A stretch of DNA of 64,000 bases from Mermis nigrescens (lineage: Eukaryota > Nematoda > Enoplea > Mermithida > Mermithidae), in NCBI GenBank assembly GCA_036768485.1, contig JAVLUZ010000154.1, forward strand, positions 21,691,896-21,755,895, written 5' to 3'. This document shows positions 23,349 to 34,028 of the stretch, in pieces. A program made the position numbers and the translations under genes. Position 1 is the stretch's first letter, and every line of letters starts with the position of its first letter. Below the pieces are notes generated by a model. The model was not told the origin of the DNA and ran no database searches. It saw only the letters and a list, made by a program, of their open reading frames with translations.

Positions 23349-24055
23349 CGGCACTTGTGCAGTTCAGGACAAAAATTTCGAAATTTTTTTCCAAAAGTAC
23401 AATTCTCCGGGTTAATTCTGTGTCCTGATAACGAGTCCAGCATTCATTTTCGATTTCAGACAAAACTTGGGTTAAAAATAAGGTTTTTGTCATTTTTGTG
23501 GAAAATTAAAAAAATTTTCTCCGTATTTTATAAGCTAGTGAAATAACCTTAAATGTGATTAAATCGAGTCAGGGGACTGTGACTGAGCAGGGTTACCAAT
23601 GTCTTAGGCTCAGACATAGTTATGTGCATTCACAGTGATGCTAGCGCATGGGCTAAGCCTGAGATAAATGCAGCAAAAATTGAGGAGCGAGCGAAGTGAG
23701 CGGAGCAATTTTCGCTCCATTTATGCCTTAGGCTTGACCCATGTCTGGCACCAATCTGAATCCGCAAGCAATGGCTGTCGCCACAAATTGAAAACTGAAA
23801 AATACCCTAAACGCAATTTTTCCCCTTTTTCGCCTATCCTCAAATACGAAGAAAATTTTTTTTGAAATTTTTCACAAAAATGACAAAGAACCTAATTTTT
23901 CTCCCAAATGTTAACGAAAATGAAAACTGAATGCTAAATTCAACATCAACGTGCAAAATTACCATAGAATGTGCAAAAATAGACGAAAAATTTTATTGAA
24001 ATGACAAAAACCTCATTTTTCACCCAAATTTCACCCTCCTGAACTGCATAAGTGC
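23349..24055. mobile_element. Short element with GCACTT(A/G)TGCAGTTCAGG ends
   Basis: The left end cgGCACTTGTGCAGTTCAGG and right end CCTGAACTGCATAAGTGC are inverted repeats. They are flanked by an 8-bp direct duplication TGGTTTAC (23341-23348, 24056-24063). The interior holds 131-bp repeat units in both orientations around a nested block (about 23560-23840) with ggcttag runs and a hairpin whose loop is gagcgagcgaagtgagcg. The 8-bp duplication suggests a hAT-like mechanism, although the tips do not follow YARNG. Non-coding. Confidence 0.7.
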
Positions 24056-24673
24056 TGGTTTACCTGCATATTAGGCTTAGGCTTAGTATAATGGACTGAC
24101 CAACATGTTGGTCAGTCACATGAATCTACAGAAACAATCCGAGCGCTGCCTTATTTGTTTTCGACGACTCATTTCGAACCACCTAAATGGCAGCTTTCAC
24201 CGAATACTACTTGCTGTATACATACTTATAACGTGGCTATCTTAATACATAAGTGAACCAGCTACACCAATGCCTTTTTGTCCCCCTAAACCGCATAAGT
24301 GCCTTATTTTGTCCGGAGTTACGGTACTTAAAACATCATACTACAACATTCACCATTTTGAGCCACTTTTAGAAATTTTTGCAATTCATCGAAAGTTCCC
24401 ACTTTTTACTACAAACATATTATTCTACCATTTTCAAGGTCTCAAAATACAAAAAATTAAGTTATACTGCGCGGAACCCAAGATTGAAGAAACATTTTTT
24501 GTAATTTTTGCAAATTTGCACGAAATTTTTTTTAATTTTACTATTTTTAGCATTGTTTACATCCAGTTGAAGATTTCTACTCAAATACGATTCTCAAATA
24601 GTATTTTTGAATTATCTCAAAGTTCCATTTGAAGATTCAAACAGTGGAATGCAGAATAACATGTACCCATTAC

Positions 24674-26673
24674 CATACATGCACAGTAAAAAACATCGTT
24701 TTTTGGCGTTTCTGACGATACTTTATCCTTCTAGAGAATGAAATCATGAAAAAAATTTCGAAAAAAGTCGAATAAATTGACCAATATATCTCTTAAAACA
24801 TGAGCGCGAAGCGCCGAAATTTTGGCGATTTTGAGCAAATAGATAGCCAAAAACCCTTAAAAAGACTTTTTCTACCAATTTTCAGGTAAGTTTAGGAAAC
24901 TTTTGAAAAATCGCTAATTCTGGGGGGAGGGTGAAAAATTTTTTGCGGGGGGTGAAAAATGATTCTGCGGGGGGTGAAACCCCCCCAAACTAGTGATCGA
25001 CCGGGGCGACTTTTTTGGCCGGGGCCGGGGCGGTACCGGGGCTGAAAAAAATCGCTGTGCTTCTAAATGTGATAATTCGGCCTGAATTTAGTTGATAATA
25101 TTAGTTCGGCGCGAAGTGCCGAAATTTTTATGAGCTTTTGATGGAATTCACTTAAAAAACTCGACTGAGAAAGCTAAAACAACTTGTACTACAAAATCAG
25201 AAATATTACAAAAATTGTAATATGCGAATTAAATCTTGTAATAAGCAACACTGCGCTTAGAATGGAAAAATGGAAAAATGTCAAATATTCAGAAACCCAA
25301 AAATTAGCCAAATACACTGCTAAAGGTCGAAAAACAATGTTCTACCACACTGAAATCGTTACTGTACCATATTAAAGTATACAAAAATTTGCATGTACAA
25401 AACAGTTTTTTTTTGTATTGGCCAAAGATTATTCCCGATGTACAAAGACTTTTCAGGACTATCTTTGTACATGTACAAAGATTTTTGGGAAGATAAAAAC
25501 TGTTAAAAGGTGTAAAATTCCAAAAAATTTTCGGCGCTTCGCTCCGATATGAAAAATTGTCCTATATATCCTTAAAATGGCAAAATTTGTATTTAGAATG
25601 GAAAAATGTCAAATTTTCAGGCGCTTAGCGCCGTTTTGAGACAATTTTAGTAATTTTTGGCGTTAGAAACCCATAAATTAGCTGAAGTATACAATCAAAA
25701 GTCAAAAGACCCTGTTTTGCCACACTAAAATTGCTACTGTACCATATTATAGTAACCAAAAATTTGTGTGTACAAAATGTACAAAGACATTTGGGTACCA
25801 TCTTTGTTCATGTATATACAAAGGTACATTGTACAAAAAAACACTGTCACATACTGATAGTATACGAAAATGTGCATGTTTAAAAATATATTTATATAAT
25901 ATGGCTACAAAATTTGTTAGCTCATACAAAGACCTTTTCGGAGATCTTTGTACAAGCACAAGAAGCTCGAACAACAAAATAGAGTCAGCTAATAATAGTC
26001 CACCACTTAATTTTCTGATCCTCCAATTTGGGATGTCACCCCTCTCTCAACTCTGGACCTTAGGAAACTATTTGAGACATATTTAGTTTATCGGATCGGA
26101 CGCAATTCTGCAGCGTAGTTTACATTCGCCTATAATTAACCTCCGTCCTAATAACTATTACACAAGAAACGCGTTTTAAAGCACGCGGTTCCCATTCAAC
26201 TAAATGCAAAAGTGTTTTTTTTGTAAAATTAAATTGTTGAAAACGTACAATTTTCAACTAGAAATAGAACGTATTTGTCAGCTCTGAATCTTTTAGCCAT
26301 AGCTATGAATGAATAAGTTTAAAGTAGCATTTACTTTAAATAAGTTAAGTGGAGGAATCGAAAACATGCAGATTTTCCTGAACATTTATTCAGTAAAAGC
26401 TCATTTATACACAGTAGCAAAGTTATTACAAGGTCCAAGTAAGTATACATATGGTCTAATCGGTCGGTTCTCAAAATTAACACTTGCTCATTGATAAATA
26501 AGTGGCAGTATCACAGCCTGTACAAAATACGAATTACACTGAATTTTTCCCCGGCCCCGGCCATTTTTTGACCTTGCCCCGGCCGGGGCCGGGGATGCTT
26601 AAAAATGGCCAGGGATTGCCGGGGCCGGGGCCCCGGTCGATCACTACCCCAAACCCCCCCAAGATCATGTATG
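24674..26673 (+). mobile_element. Family F element interrupted by a hAT element
   Basis: The tips CATACATGCACAG and GATCATGTATG are flanked by a perfect 8-bp duplication CCCATTAC (24666-24673, 26674-26681). The body matches the copies at 51701 and 61078: cgttttttggcgtttctgacg, the gcgcgaagcgcc palindrome, then gggggaggg and gcggggggtgaaa blocks. The hAT at 24991-26646 is inserted near its right end. No coding frame. Confidence 0.9.
24991..26646 (+). mobile_element. hAT-type element with CCGGGG terminal arrays (element C)
   Basis: The tips are TAGTGATCGACCGGGG and its inverse, flanked by a perfect 8-bp duplication CCCCAAAC (24983-24990, 26647-26654). Arrays of gccggg units lie inside each tip (25001-25045, 26555-26632). 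Much of the 1.66-kb body matches element A: actgagaaagctaaaacaac, aatatttttttataaa-type blocks and ctctggacctt. Thus A and C share a body but have different terminal arrays. It also contains a family-H-like block (about 25397-25848) with a perfect 20-bp palindrome at 25462-25481. Confidence 0.92.
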
Positions 26674-26689
26674 CCCATTACCGAATTTA

Positions 26690-26850
26690 GGTCGACCTAG
26701 GCATCTATACATCGATCTGAGCATCTACACATAGACCTAAGCATCTATACATCGACCTAAGCATCTATACCTCGATCTAAGCAGGAGCGACCTCGACCTA
26801 AGCAGCCGAAATCACCTTCTCAGATACACTAAGCCTAAGCCTAAGCATCA
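26690..26850 (-). repeat. 20-bp minisatellite followed by a (GCCTAA)n run
   Basis: Units of gcatctatacatcgacctaa repeat about five times with changes (26698-26800). They lead into CTAAGCCTAAGCCTAAG at 26829-26845. An inverted relative is at 32530-32712, in the same order relative to its TTAGGC run. The two flank the region holding the LINE at 28322-32400. Confidence 0.75.
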
Positions 26851-27427
26851 TTTAAGCAGAAACTTGAATTTTTACATATCTTATCAAGTAAAATGACAGA
26901 AAAAAACATGCAAAAATGTTTTTTCAAATTTGAAAATTTTGAAACAATAATTTTTTTCCCGCGCTATAAAAGTCATTTTTTCGTAATCAGCGACCTTGAA
27001 AATGTCAGTTAAATGTTTTTAGCCCAATTCGAAACATTATTGGTAAACTGTCAAATATCCCACTTTAATGTAGCTATATCCGGAGTAACTTGTTCAATCG
27101 TTTTTGCTCACATCGCTACGGACTTTTCCTGATGCCCTACTTTTTGAAACACCTCAGATCCACATTTATATTCTCGCTTACATTGCCTGCCATCTGAGTG
27201 CATTCATGACAAAGTAAAGTACCGTAACTCTATCTTCATCGATATTGGTCCGTTTTTCATGAAATTTTTTTCCGCACTTTCTTTTTGCATGTCCTCCTCA
27301 TTTCAACCGATGTCGTTCCGTTCCATCACTCTTTGTGTGTGAATATTGATTCTACGTGAATCGAAGTTTTTTGACTATGGGAGTACATCAGGCTTCTCAA
27401 GATGGAAGAACAGAAAGTCGCAGTATG

Positions 27428-27502
27428 TTGGACTCGAACTGTGAACCTCTGGATTTGAAATCCGACGTCTTAACCACTCGACGACACCAGTTCATTTCTA
27501 GA
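27428..27502 (-). repeat. tRNA-Ser-like pseudogene or SINE head
   Basis: The minus strand reads GTCGTCGAGTGGTTAAGAC (class II A-box form), an anticodon-arm-like CGGATTTCAAATCC, and B-box-like AGTTCGAGTCC. The layout recalls tRNA-Ser, but the anticodon would be TCA and the T and acceptor stems do not pair. A TTAGGC run follows at 27581-27593. I treat it as a pseudogene or SINE head. Confidence 0.45.
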
Positions 27503-28460
27503 TTGTTTGTAGCGATTTATTATGTTTTTCAGCGAATTAACAAGGAAAATAGAATTATTTTGACTCCTGTTACTAATGCGTTAGGCTTAGGCTCAGTAAT
27601 GTGCATTCATATTGCTCCGCTCGATTGTCCATGTCTCAGAATCAATACAAAATACCTCAAAAATAGGGTAGAAAATATGGATTAGGTCCAATAAGTGGTG
27701 CTGACTACATGTCTGGCATTGCGGATATTGCCATAAGAGATGAAAGTGAACAAATAGATGAAATGTTGCATAAGAAATATGATTTAATTGCGTAAATAAT
27801 ATAGATCTCTATCTTGACACCACGAAATAGCCGTTTCCTCATTTGGTGTGGCGCGTGAGTAAAGATCCGCTGATTCAAAGCCCTGGACATCGAAATTTAA
27901 AGTCATCCTTAATAAAACCTGAAGGAAATCCAACATTATATCATATACCTAATATCTATACCGTAATGGGCTAAAGTTAAGTATATGGTACTTTTAGAAA
28001 AGGAGCAAAATGAATACGGAATGCCAAAAATTTTGTGCCACACTGGTAGAACATGATAAATTGAAGCGCGAAAAAAATTTGGTGAAAATCTGAGCCATAC
28101 TTGCAAAGTTGCAGGCAACTGTCGATTTGAGTGTTGGGTGGGACGATTAAACGGCTCAATCCAAGGACTTACACATTTGTCAGAAATAAAAAACATGGGC
28201 TGAAATTATGGAAGGAAGCATAGCAATGAAGGAAAAAAAGAAAAAAGGCGCGGAAAGCTGTTTGAAATTTTAAAAAAACTTTAAAAAAAATTTTCGTTTT
28301 TTATGCATGTTTTTTCGGTTTTAGCAACAACAACAAAGATTTATTGCAAAACGTACAAGACATGGTAAAAATAAAGACACAGCGTACGATACAAAGATAT
28401 GATAAAACAACATATGAATAAAACGTCAGCAACAGGACACGCAGTCACGAAAGTGAAAAC

Positions 28461-31400
28461 TTACGCGTGCCCCTTCAGATGGACAGAAAAATCGAAAGCA
28501 TTGAGTTTGCGTTTGAAAATTTCTAAGCTAGGTGAATTTACAACATCAACTGGAAGTGAATTCCACAGATTCACATATCTATGACTGAAATCGTACTTGA
28601 GAATATCTGAACGAGCTACTGGAACAGTCAGTTTAAGGTTATTGACAGAGCGAGTATAGTTGCGATTAAAAGCGAAAAACTCGTCACAGAGAATGTGTGA
28701 TTTTCCATTAATAATCTGATTTTAAAAGGATAAAGCAAAACGAATACGGGGTATTTCGAGACGTTCTAACGACAGACTTTTTAAACAATCATTATATGAC
28801 AAACCACTGTTAAAACCAAAAATACAACGGCTAAACTTGCGCTGAACTCGCTTGATACGATCAATATCTCGAATACGATAAGGACTCCAAATGGTACAGC
28901 AGTACTCTAAAAGCGGACGAACATATACAACAAAAGCACGAGACAAAATTTTATGATCACGAGAGAAGAATAACTTCAGTATCAGACTGGATCGCTGAGA
29001 AGCTTTTTAATCACTTCATGATAGTGCTGTTGAAATTTCAAATTTTGAGACATTAGAACACCTAAATCACGGACACAGTCAGAATCACAAGGTAAAAGTT
29101 GATTTCCAATAAAATATTGATGTTTAGGATTTTTATAACCCATGTACAAAACTGAGCATTTATCAATAGATATCTGAAGCTGCCATTCACGCGACCATGT
29201 ATAAAGCTTATTAAGGTCGTTTTGAAGTATAGTTTTAGAAGAGGACAAATTAAACATTTTAACATCGTCAGCAAATAACCGAATACGACTACTCATATTA
29301 TCACATAGATCATTTATGTAAATCAGAAAAAGGGTTGGCCCTATCACGCTCCCTTGCGGGACGCTGCTAGTTACATTAAAGCTATCTGAAAAAGAACATT
29401 AACAACAACGCACTGAGATCGAGAGGATAAAAAAGATTTAAGCCAGTTGAAAAGAAAACCATTTAGACCATATGCAGAAAGTTTATGAAGTAATTTTGTG
29501 TGCGATAAAGAAGCGAAAGCTTTTTTAAAGTCGATAAAAATTACATCAACAGTAGATTTTCTATCAATAAATTTTGCCCATTCGTTTTTACACTTTAGCA
29601 ATTGCATTTCACATGATCGACCTTTTAAAAATCCAAATTGAAGAAGAGAAAGTAAATTATTTATATTTAAGTAATCCAGAATCTTTTTATTAACAATTTT
29701 TTCCATAATTTTACAAGGAGAGAGCAACACAACGAAATCAACCGATAATTTTCTACACAAGCAGAATCACCTTTATTTTTGAAAACTGGAATTACGTTTG
29801 CTTGATACCACAATTTTGGAATTGAACCTGATCGAAAAGAAGTTTCAAAGATAGAAGCAAGAGGAGAAGAAAGCAAATAACCTAGTTTTTTAATAAAAAA
29901 TGAGCATAGGCCATCAGGGCCACATGCAGTACTTGGTTTAGATTCGCGAATAGCTCTGTGAACGGTGTCTACATCGAAATTGATTTCTGCTAATAAAGAA
30001 AAAGTACGAGCCTGAAAAACAGGAAGATTTTGATCATCAACAGTGAAAACAGAGGCAAAATATGATTTAAAAAAATTAGCTTTTACATGATCGTCATCTA
30101 ATTCAATACCATTAGATAAAGTCAGGGAAAATCAACTTTTCCTGATTTTTAAACGAGAATTAACAAAATTGTAAAAGTTACGGATATCGCCTGATTGTAA
30201 AAGTTCTAGTTCTTCATAAGCAAAAGAATTTTTGGTTTCTCTTTTTATAGATTTGCAGAATCTAGAATAGATAGTTCGGTTTGTTCGAGTTTTGAACTTT
30301 TTGTAATTTTTCCATAATTTAAGTTTTTTTGAATCTAACTTACGGATGTGTTTAGGAAGAACTTTCTTAAAATTTCTATGTGCTTTTTTAGGTATTAGAT
30401 CGGAAATAATAGTTTGAAGAACTGAAACAAAAACATTATACATATCATCTGCCGAAGTACACTGATTAAATAAATCGGGCCAAGAAACAGAGGCTAATCG
30501 CATAGAAATTGACTCGTAATTGGCTTTTCGAAAATTTAAACAAGAGGGCATATGATTTGTCTCTTCGTACCCTTGAATTTCGAAAGCAATAGAATTATGA
30601 TCACTATCAGAAAAAGGAGGTGAAATCTTCACTTTAATGGCTTGATTAAGTGAAAAAAGCAAATCTAATATATTATTATCGTGAGTTGCACTCACACCTG
30701 GGCGTGGGGGTTTGGGGGGTATGCACCCCCAGAAACCAAAATACCCCCCCCAGAAATCAAAATACCCCCCCCCCCAGAATTCAATTTTTGAAAATTTTTT
30801 CGCTTTTTTCGCAATTTTTTGATGCCAATGGATAGTGCTTGATGAGAAACGTCGAAAAATGGTGTTTTTATCACCATACCATTGTTTTTAAGGCCATTTT
30901 TTGACCTTCAAAAAAATCTTGCACCCCCCCCAGAAATTTCTTGCTGCCCACGTATGGTTGCACTATGGATTAGTTGCTCCAAACCAGTTGTACAGAAGGT
31001 ATTATAAAATAAAGTATTGATGGGATCAGAAGGAAAGGTGTTGGAGACCCAATTGATTTTAGGAAGATTAAAATCACCAACAATTAATAAAGGATAAGGT
31101 ACATTAGAAGCCCATTCAATAGAATTACAAAGACTTTCAGCATACATAGTATCATAAGTAGGAGGACGATAAGCTAGAATAAATCTAGTTTTTAAATCAG
31201 TATTGCTTGAATCAAAAATTAAAATTTCACAGGCAGGAAAATTGATAGGAATTTTGATGTGTTTAATATGTAGATTATTATTAGCAAAAAACTATAAGTC
31301 CGCCCCCACGTTTATTTAACCGATCACATCAAATAATTTGGTAATTATTTGAACTGCAAAGGAGACTATCTGGAATTTCAGGATAAAGCCAAGATTCACA

Positions 31401-31510
31401 ACAAAGTATTATTTCAAACTGTTTGCTATTTAGTAACAGTTTTAAATCACCTAGCTTATTCAACAAACTTCTTGAATTGAAATACAGAACTTTCAAATGC
31501 AAAGTACGAG
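28461..31510 (-). pseudogene. LINE 1 ORF2: endonuclease-reverse transcriptase, disrupted
   Basis: The N-terminus (31500 down) reads LKVLYFNSRSLLNKL, the apurinic-type endonuclease start. GDFNLPKINW (about 31075) and SDSDHNSIAFEI (about 30600) are endonuclease signatures. The RT follows: ACGPDGLCSFFIKKLG (about 29900), FLKGRSCEMQLL, VDVIFIDFKKAFASLSHTKL, GPTLFLIYINDL and catalytic LFADDVKMF (about 29270). The C-terminus ends LWNSLPVDVVNSPSLEIFKR, typical of CR1/jockey-group ORF2, with stop at 28461. Frame breaks occur at about 30130, 29760, 29375 and 28960, and a transposon interrupts it at 30694-30956. The protein would nick DNA and reverse transcribe LINE RNA in the nucleus; this copy cannot. 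Confidence 0.85.
30694..30956 (-). mobile_element. GGGCAG-family short element inserted in the LINE endonuclease
   Basis: One tip is CACACCTGGGCG; the other, reverse complemented, is CATACGTGGGCAG. A perfect 8-bp duplication GTTGCACT (30686-30693, 30957-30964) proves the insertion. The 263-bp body is framed by G/C homopolymer-rich stretches (cccccccagaaatc...) and contains ttctcatcaagcactatcc. Related copies lie at about 15410, 16757, 52726 and 55322. No coding capacity. The superfamily is uncertain because the tips do not fit YARNG. Confidence 0.9.
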
Positions 31511-31522
31511 AAAGAGGCGCGA

Positions 31523-32395
31523 CTACCTAGGTGAAAAGTTGGTTATTAATATTATGGTTTGAGTTGCATTTAACACAATCGGCGCGAAAATCGATAAAAA
31601 GACCTTCTTCACCTCGAGACGATCCTTGAGCTCAGAAACCAGTTCGCGTTGACGTTTCCTTTGAAGGAATGATAAGTCAGGATGGCACCGCAAACGCGAA
31701 AGTGGGTCTTTAGATTTAACGCGGACTGCCTTATTGATCAAGGAAACGAAGCGATGCCTTGCCTGAACCGACGTTAGGCAAACTTTGACAAACTGGACGC
31801 GGTTTTTGTGAATGGGACCATCACGAAAGACGCGTGTAACATCAGATGATACTAGATCGTGACCATCAGAATGAGAATTGATTAGCCGTTTGACCTGATC
31901 AATGTCCTCAACACTGTTTGATAAAGGCAAGTTAAACAGAACATCATTACATTTCTTAGAATCTTTTTCGATAGCATCATTAATCAGAGCGGATACTTCG
32001 TTTTTATCATAATTGGTAGAATTTCGAGAATGTTCAAGACGATCAACTTTCTTTTCTAAATCGGCAAGCTTAGTAGCAAAATCATCTAAGTGACGTTCAA
32101 TATGCAAATATTTTTTCACAATTGGTTTACAGTGGAAACAATAGAAAGTGGAATCGGGCTTTGAATAAGTTTCATAATCATTATCATTAACTTTCAAACA
32201 AGAAGTATGACCCCAATGGTCGCAAAAATCGCATAATAAGGCAGTGTCGTCATCAGAAACTAACTTGTAGCAAATGACACAGTCACAAGAATTATCGTTC
32301 GTATCATCAAGTACATCAAAGTTGGACCTTCGAGATGGTGACTCAGAACGTGGACTGGTATCCGTGATCTTTGGTGCGCCATTTTTTTACCCATG
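31523..32395 (-). pseudogene. LINE 1 ORF1: PHD finger and coiled-coil protein, frameshifted
   Basis: From ATG at about 32395 the frame is MGKK; a run of seven A then shifts it out of frame. Downstream it reads GAPKITDTS, then a Cys4-His-Cys3 PHD-like finger: CDCVICYK, LLCDFCDHWGHTSC and TFYCFHC. A heptad-like helix follows (HLDDFATKLADLEKKVDRLE), then a basic region: DVLFNLPLSN, FVKVCLTSVQARHRFVSLIN and RLRCHPDLSFLQRKRQREL. PHD-type ORF1 proteins are known from CR1/L2 LINEs and are thought to bind RNA or chromatin. The rest of the frame is open to the stop near 31523. Confidence 0.75.
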
Positions 32396-32529
32396 GTCGA
32401 AATCTGTAGGTATGTAGTTGAAATATTGATCAAATTAATTAAAAGTAACGCATTGCGGCTCTTCAGCTCGATTAGTCGTTAAATCTTTCTATTCCTGATA
32501 TAGGAAAATCTAAGTTTTTGCTTCTAATA

Positions 32530-32712
32530 TACTAAGGCTTAGGCTTAGTATATCTGAAAAGGTGTTTTAAGCTGCTTAGGTCAAGGTCGCTCCCACTCAG
32601 GTCAATGTATAGATGCTTAGGTCGATGTATAGATGCTTAGGTTGATGTATAGATGCTTAGGTCGATGCATAGATGCTTAGGTAGATGTATAGATGCTTAG
32701 GTCGATGTATAG
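32530..32712 (+). repeat. TTAGGC run and 20-bp minisatellite, split by hAT D
   Basis: TAAGGCTTAGGCTTAG (32533-32548) is followed by about six units of gatgcttaggtcgatgtata (32600-32712). The hAT at 32713-34028 is inserted in the last unit, and the array's far end resumes at 34029 (atgtatagatac). This is the inverted relative of 26690-26850. Confidence 0.8.
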
Positions 32713-34028
32713 TAGTGATGTCCCGGTGCCGCTTTTTTTACAAGTGCCGCTTTTTTTACCGGTGCCGCTTTTTTTACCGGTGCCGCTTTTTTTACCGGTG
32801 CCGCTTTTTTTACCGGTGCCGCTTTTTTCACCGGTGCCAGCTTTTTTTACCGGTGCCGCTTATTTTTACCGGTGCTGCTTTTTTTACCGGTGCCGCTTTT
32901 TTTACCAGGTGCCACTTTTTTTACCGGTGCCGCTTTTTTTACCGGTGCCATTGCCAGTGCCAGTATCCCCTGTACCGGCGCCGGTGCCGGTGCTACATTA
33001 GCATATTATATTGTGTACTATGCTTCTTCAAAAAGGGTAAATTTGTACCTATTTTTCACCAATTATACATATTAAGGGCAAAATTTCATTTAGCTAGTAA
33101 CGACTTCATTATTTTTAATTTATGAATACATATTTATTTTCTCACTTAAGCATTAAACAAACAAAAAATTGCAATAAAATTAAAATTCGAAGAAAAATAA
33201 AAGTTAAATAGTGTATTATAAGTTTAAGTGTAGCGCAATCAAGATTGGCTTGTGCAGTAGTTCATTCTTTAGTCAAATCGGAATTTGGTTTTAGTGCATT
33301 AGTTAAATATTCAACTAGTAAGAAACAAATATGAAAATAGCCACAAAAACTTTTTGAGGTTAAATTATTTGAGTTTATCATTTCACATTTTCAAAAGCCT
33401 CTGAAAACAAAGATGGGATATATTAGTAATGCAAAAGACTTACATAGAATTTCATTTACAAAGTTTTAACAAGCTTTTTATGAATAATTTGCAGGAAAAG
33501 TTTTGCATAAAAACTATTTTAAAATTCTAGCTGCGTTTTACGGTCTTCTGCTCACGAAATGGAAAAATAAAAATGGATTTGATGAAATTAAGTTGAAAAC
33601 TACTCTGTAGTACTCATCCTTCTTGCCTACAGATGGTAGAATTAGAAGAACTTTCCACTCTATATGTCGATGTTTTTAATTTTACATTATTTATTAGTTT
33701 GCACGCTTCTTGCTGTTAATTGATGTTTTCAATAAGATGTGTTTCGTTAAATGAATAATTCATTTTTAAAGCTCAAAGACTTGTTCTGAAGTTCAGTCAA
33801 AATGCTTCACTATGCTAATCAGAAGATTTTATTAACAAAATGCTACCTTTTTGCCCCTTTATTCATTAAATTGGTGATAAATGAGCTTCAATTATTCTTT
33901 TTACACTAATTTTTCTCTTTTATCTAGCACTGGCACTGGCGCCGGTACCAGCCTAGCACTGGCCCGGTGCCGGTGCTTAGGCACCAGCGCTGGTGCCGGT
34001 GCTGGTGCCGGTGCCCAGGACATCACTA
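32713..34028 (+). mobile_element. hAT-type element with GGTGCC terminal arrays (element D)
   Basis: The tips are TAGTGATGTCCCGGTGCC and its near inverse, flanked by a perfect 8-bp duplication ATGTATAG (32705-32712, 34029-34036). The left array is about 14 units of 16-18 bp, ccggtgccgcttttttta (32725-32990). The right array is shorter and denser (33925-34018). The body is AT-rich and non-coding, about 900 bp. The apparent repeat-rich reading frames in the left array are simply translations of this repeat. Confidence 0.92.

Larger units (their letters stand above)
28322..32400 (-). mobile_element. Nearly complete CR1/L2-type LINE (LINE 1)
   Basis: It is a minus-strand non-LTR retrotransposon with two ORFs and a short 3' tail ending in gttgttgttg-type repeats (28322-28340 on the plus strand: agcaacaacaacaaag). 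ORF1 (31523-32395) carries a PHD-like zinc finger and a coiled-coil region. ORF2 (28461-31510) has an endonuclease and a reverse transcriptase. It is broken by a one-base shift near the ORF1 start, stops in ORF2 and a 263-bp element in the endonuclease. It is therefore inactive, though much of its sequence can still be read. Confidence 0.88.

Noticed and set aside
27428..27502. A suppressor or selenocysteine tRNA because the loop would read TCA
   Set aside because: The stems do not close and the sequence looks like a decayed serine-type tRNA; the anticodon of a pseudogene means nothing.
32685..33125. A repetitive protein rich in FYRCRFF or VPLFLP units
   Set aside because: It is the translation of the GGTGCC terminal array of hAT D in two frames.
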